DNA of 64,000 nucleotides from Cladocopium goreaui (Eukaryota > Sar > Dinophyceae > Suessiales > Symbiodiniaceae), in NCBI GenBank assembly GCA_947184155.2, contig CAMXCT020001378.1:1-64000 (forward strand), written 5' to 3'. The notes under the pieces were generated by a model. That model worked only from the letters and a program-made list of their open reading frames with translations, was not told the origin of the DNA and ran no database searches. The translations under genes and the position numbers were made by a program. The stretch's first letter is position 1, and every line of letters begins with the position of its first letter. Positions 63,691 through 64,000 of this stretch are shown piece after piece.

Positions 63691-64000
63691 AAAAATAGGC
63701 GGTGCTACTGCACTTAGTCTAGTTTCTTGAGTGCAGGCCCCTGCAACCCATTGCATTGATCTCTTTTGCTCAACAGCAATAATCCGAGTGCTGGTGTTGT
63801 ATGTCGCTTGTGCTGCAGACGCTCCTCGCTTGTACAAGTCTCCGGATTGTTGGCTATCACAGAGTTTGTGTGCAGTTGAATCAAACAGAGTGATTTGTAG
63901 TCCCTGGAAGAACGCTGTTCAGAGACACGCAAAGCGGGGCAGAGGTCGCAAAGCAACACGTCAACACTCACTGCTTGAAAAGTTTGATGCTTCTTTTTCT
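63691..64000. other. Right edge, no recognised feature
   Basis: Only short frames; nothing supported. Confidence 0.5.

Larger units (their letters stand above)
57340..63700. repeat. Tandem array of degenerate locus units
   Basis: The stretch is built from recurring blocks: GTGTAGATTCCCTCCGTGTG with GATAAATGGCACGCATGAAA; CTTCCCTTCAAACCTTGCTG with GGA(C)GGATTGATTGATTGAACG; GGCAGC.TTGTTCTTACA with a CACTCCTTGCAACTGT segment; and a block coding FTAEE..SLF...SKRG. The blocks appear in variable order and state of decay, which suggests a tandem gene or non-coding RNA family expanded by unequal exchange. Confidence 0.7.

Noticed and set aside
1..64000. Trans-spliced leader relics, tRNA, rRNA or CRISPR arrays
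   Set aside because: No TTTGGCTCAAG-type leader remnant, cloverleaf, rRNA core or regularly spaced repeats were seen by eye. A covariance-model search would be decisive.

Overview
The window looks like nuclear DNA of a dinoflagellate, probably Symbiodiniaceae-like. This is inferred from style: long intronless retroelement polyproteins, Ty1/copia elements with KGKGK-rich nucleocapsids and extra C-terminal domains, many simple repeats, and no prokaryotic gene organisation. I found no spliced-leader relic, rRNA, tRNA or CRISPR array. Almost everything I can name is mobile DNA or its remains.

Left third (1-23,978): remains of a family of large elements with superfamily 1 (Upf1-like) helicases. 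On the minus strand a >1,600-residue helicase protein runs off the left edge and is cut only by one in-frame TAA. Upstream of it lies an intact 523-codon proline/glutamine-rich ORF. A 5'-truncated reverse transcriptase-RNase H gene (10,813-14,906, minus; one in-frame TGA) abuts, head to head, a second helicase copy on the plus strand (14,780-17,072). That copy is followed by frameshifted coding remains to 19,764. A 214-bp SINE-like insertion with a perfect 19-bp target duplication interrupts these remains. Short GC-rich palindromes lie both between and inside the ORFs.

Middle (23,979-48,836): three copia-type LTR retrotransposons. Element 1 (23,979-33,469) has gag-pol broken by two single-base indels, a methyltransferase-like C-terminal domain, an extra 187-codon ORF and a shortened 5' LTR. 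Its 3' LTR abuts element 2 (33,470-38,606), a 5'-lost, decayed relative of element 3. Element 3 (40,308-48,836) looks complete: 201-bp LTRs differing at one base, a 5-bp target duplication AAAAT, a primer binding site, a polypurine tract and one uninterrupted 2,636-codon polyprotein whose start codon overlaps the LTR/PBS junction. GATA/GATTA microsatellites and a 247-bp tandem repeat lie between elements 2 and 3.

Right third (48,837-64,000): AT-rich repeats, a possible 1.5-kb inverted-repeat element, weak candidate exons (including a lectin-like, Cys-rich, membrane-anchored remnant at 52.8-53.7 kb), CAT/CGT microsatellites, and a tandem array (57.3-63.7 kb) of degenerate units. One unit holds a 413-bp insertion with a 9-bp target duplication, and a short FTAEE...SKRG peptide module recurs through the array. 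No ordinary housekeeping gene was recognised.
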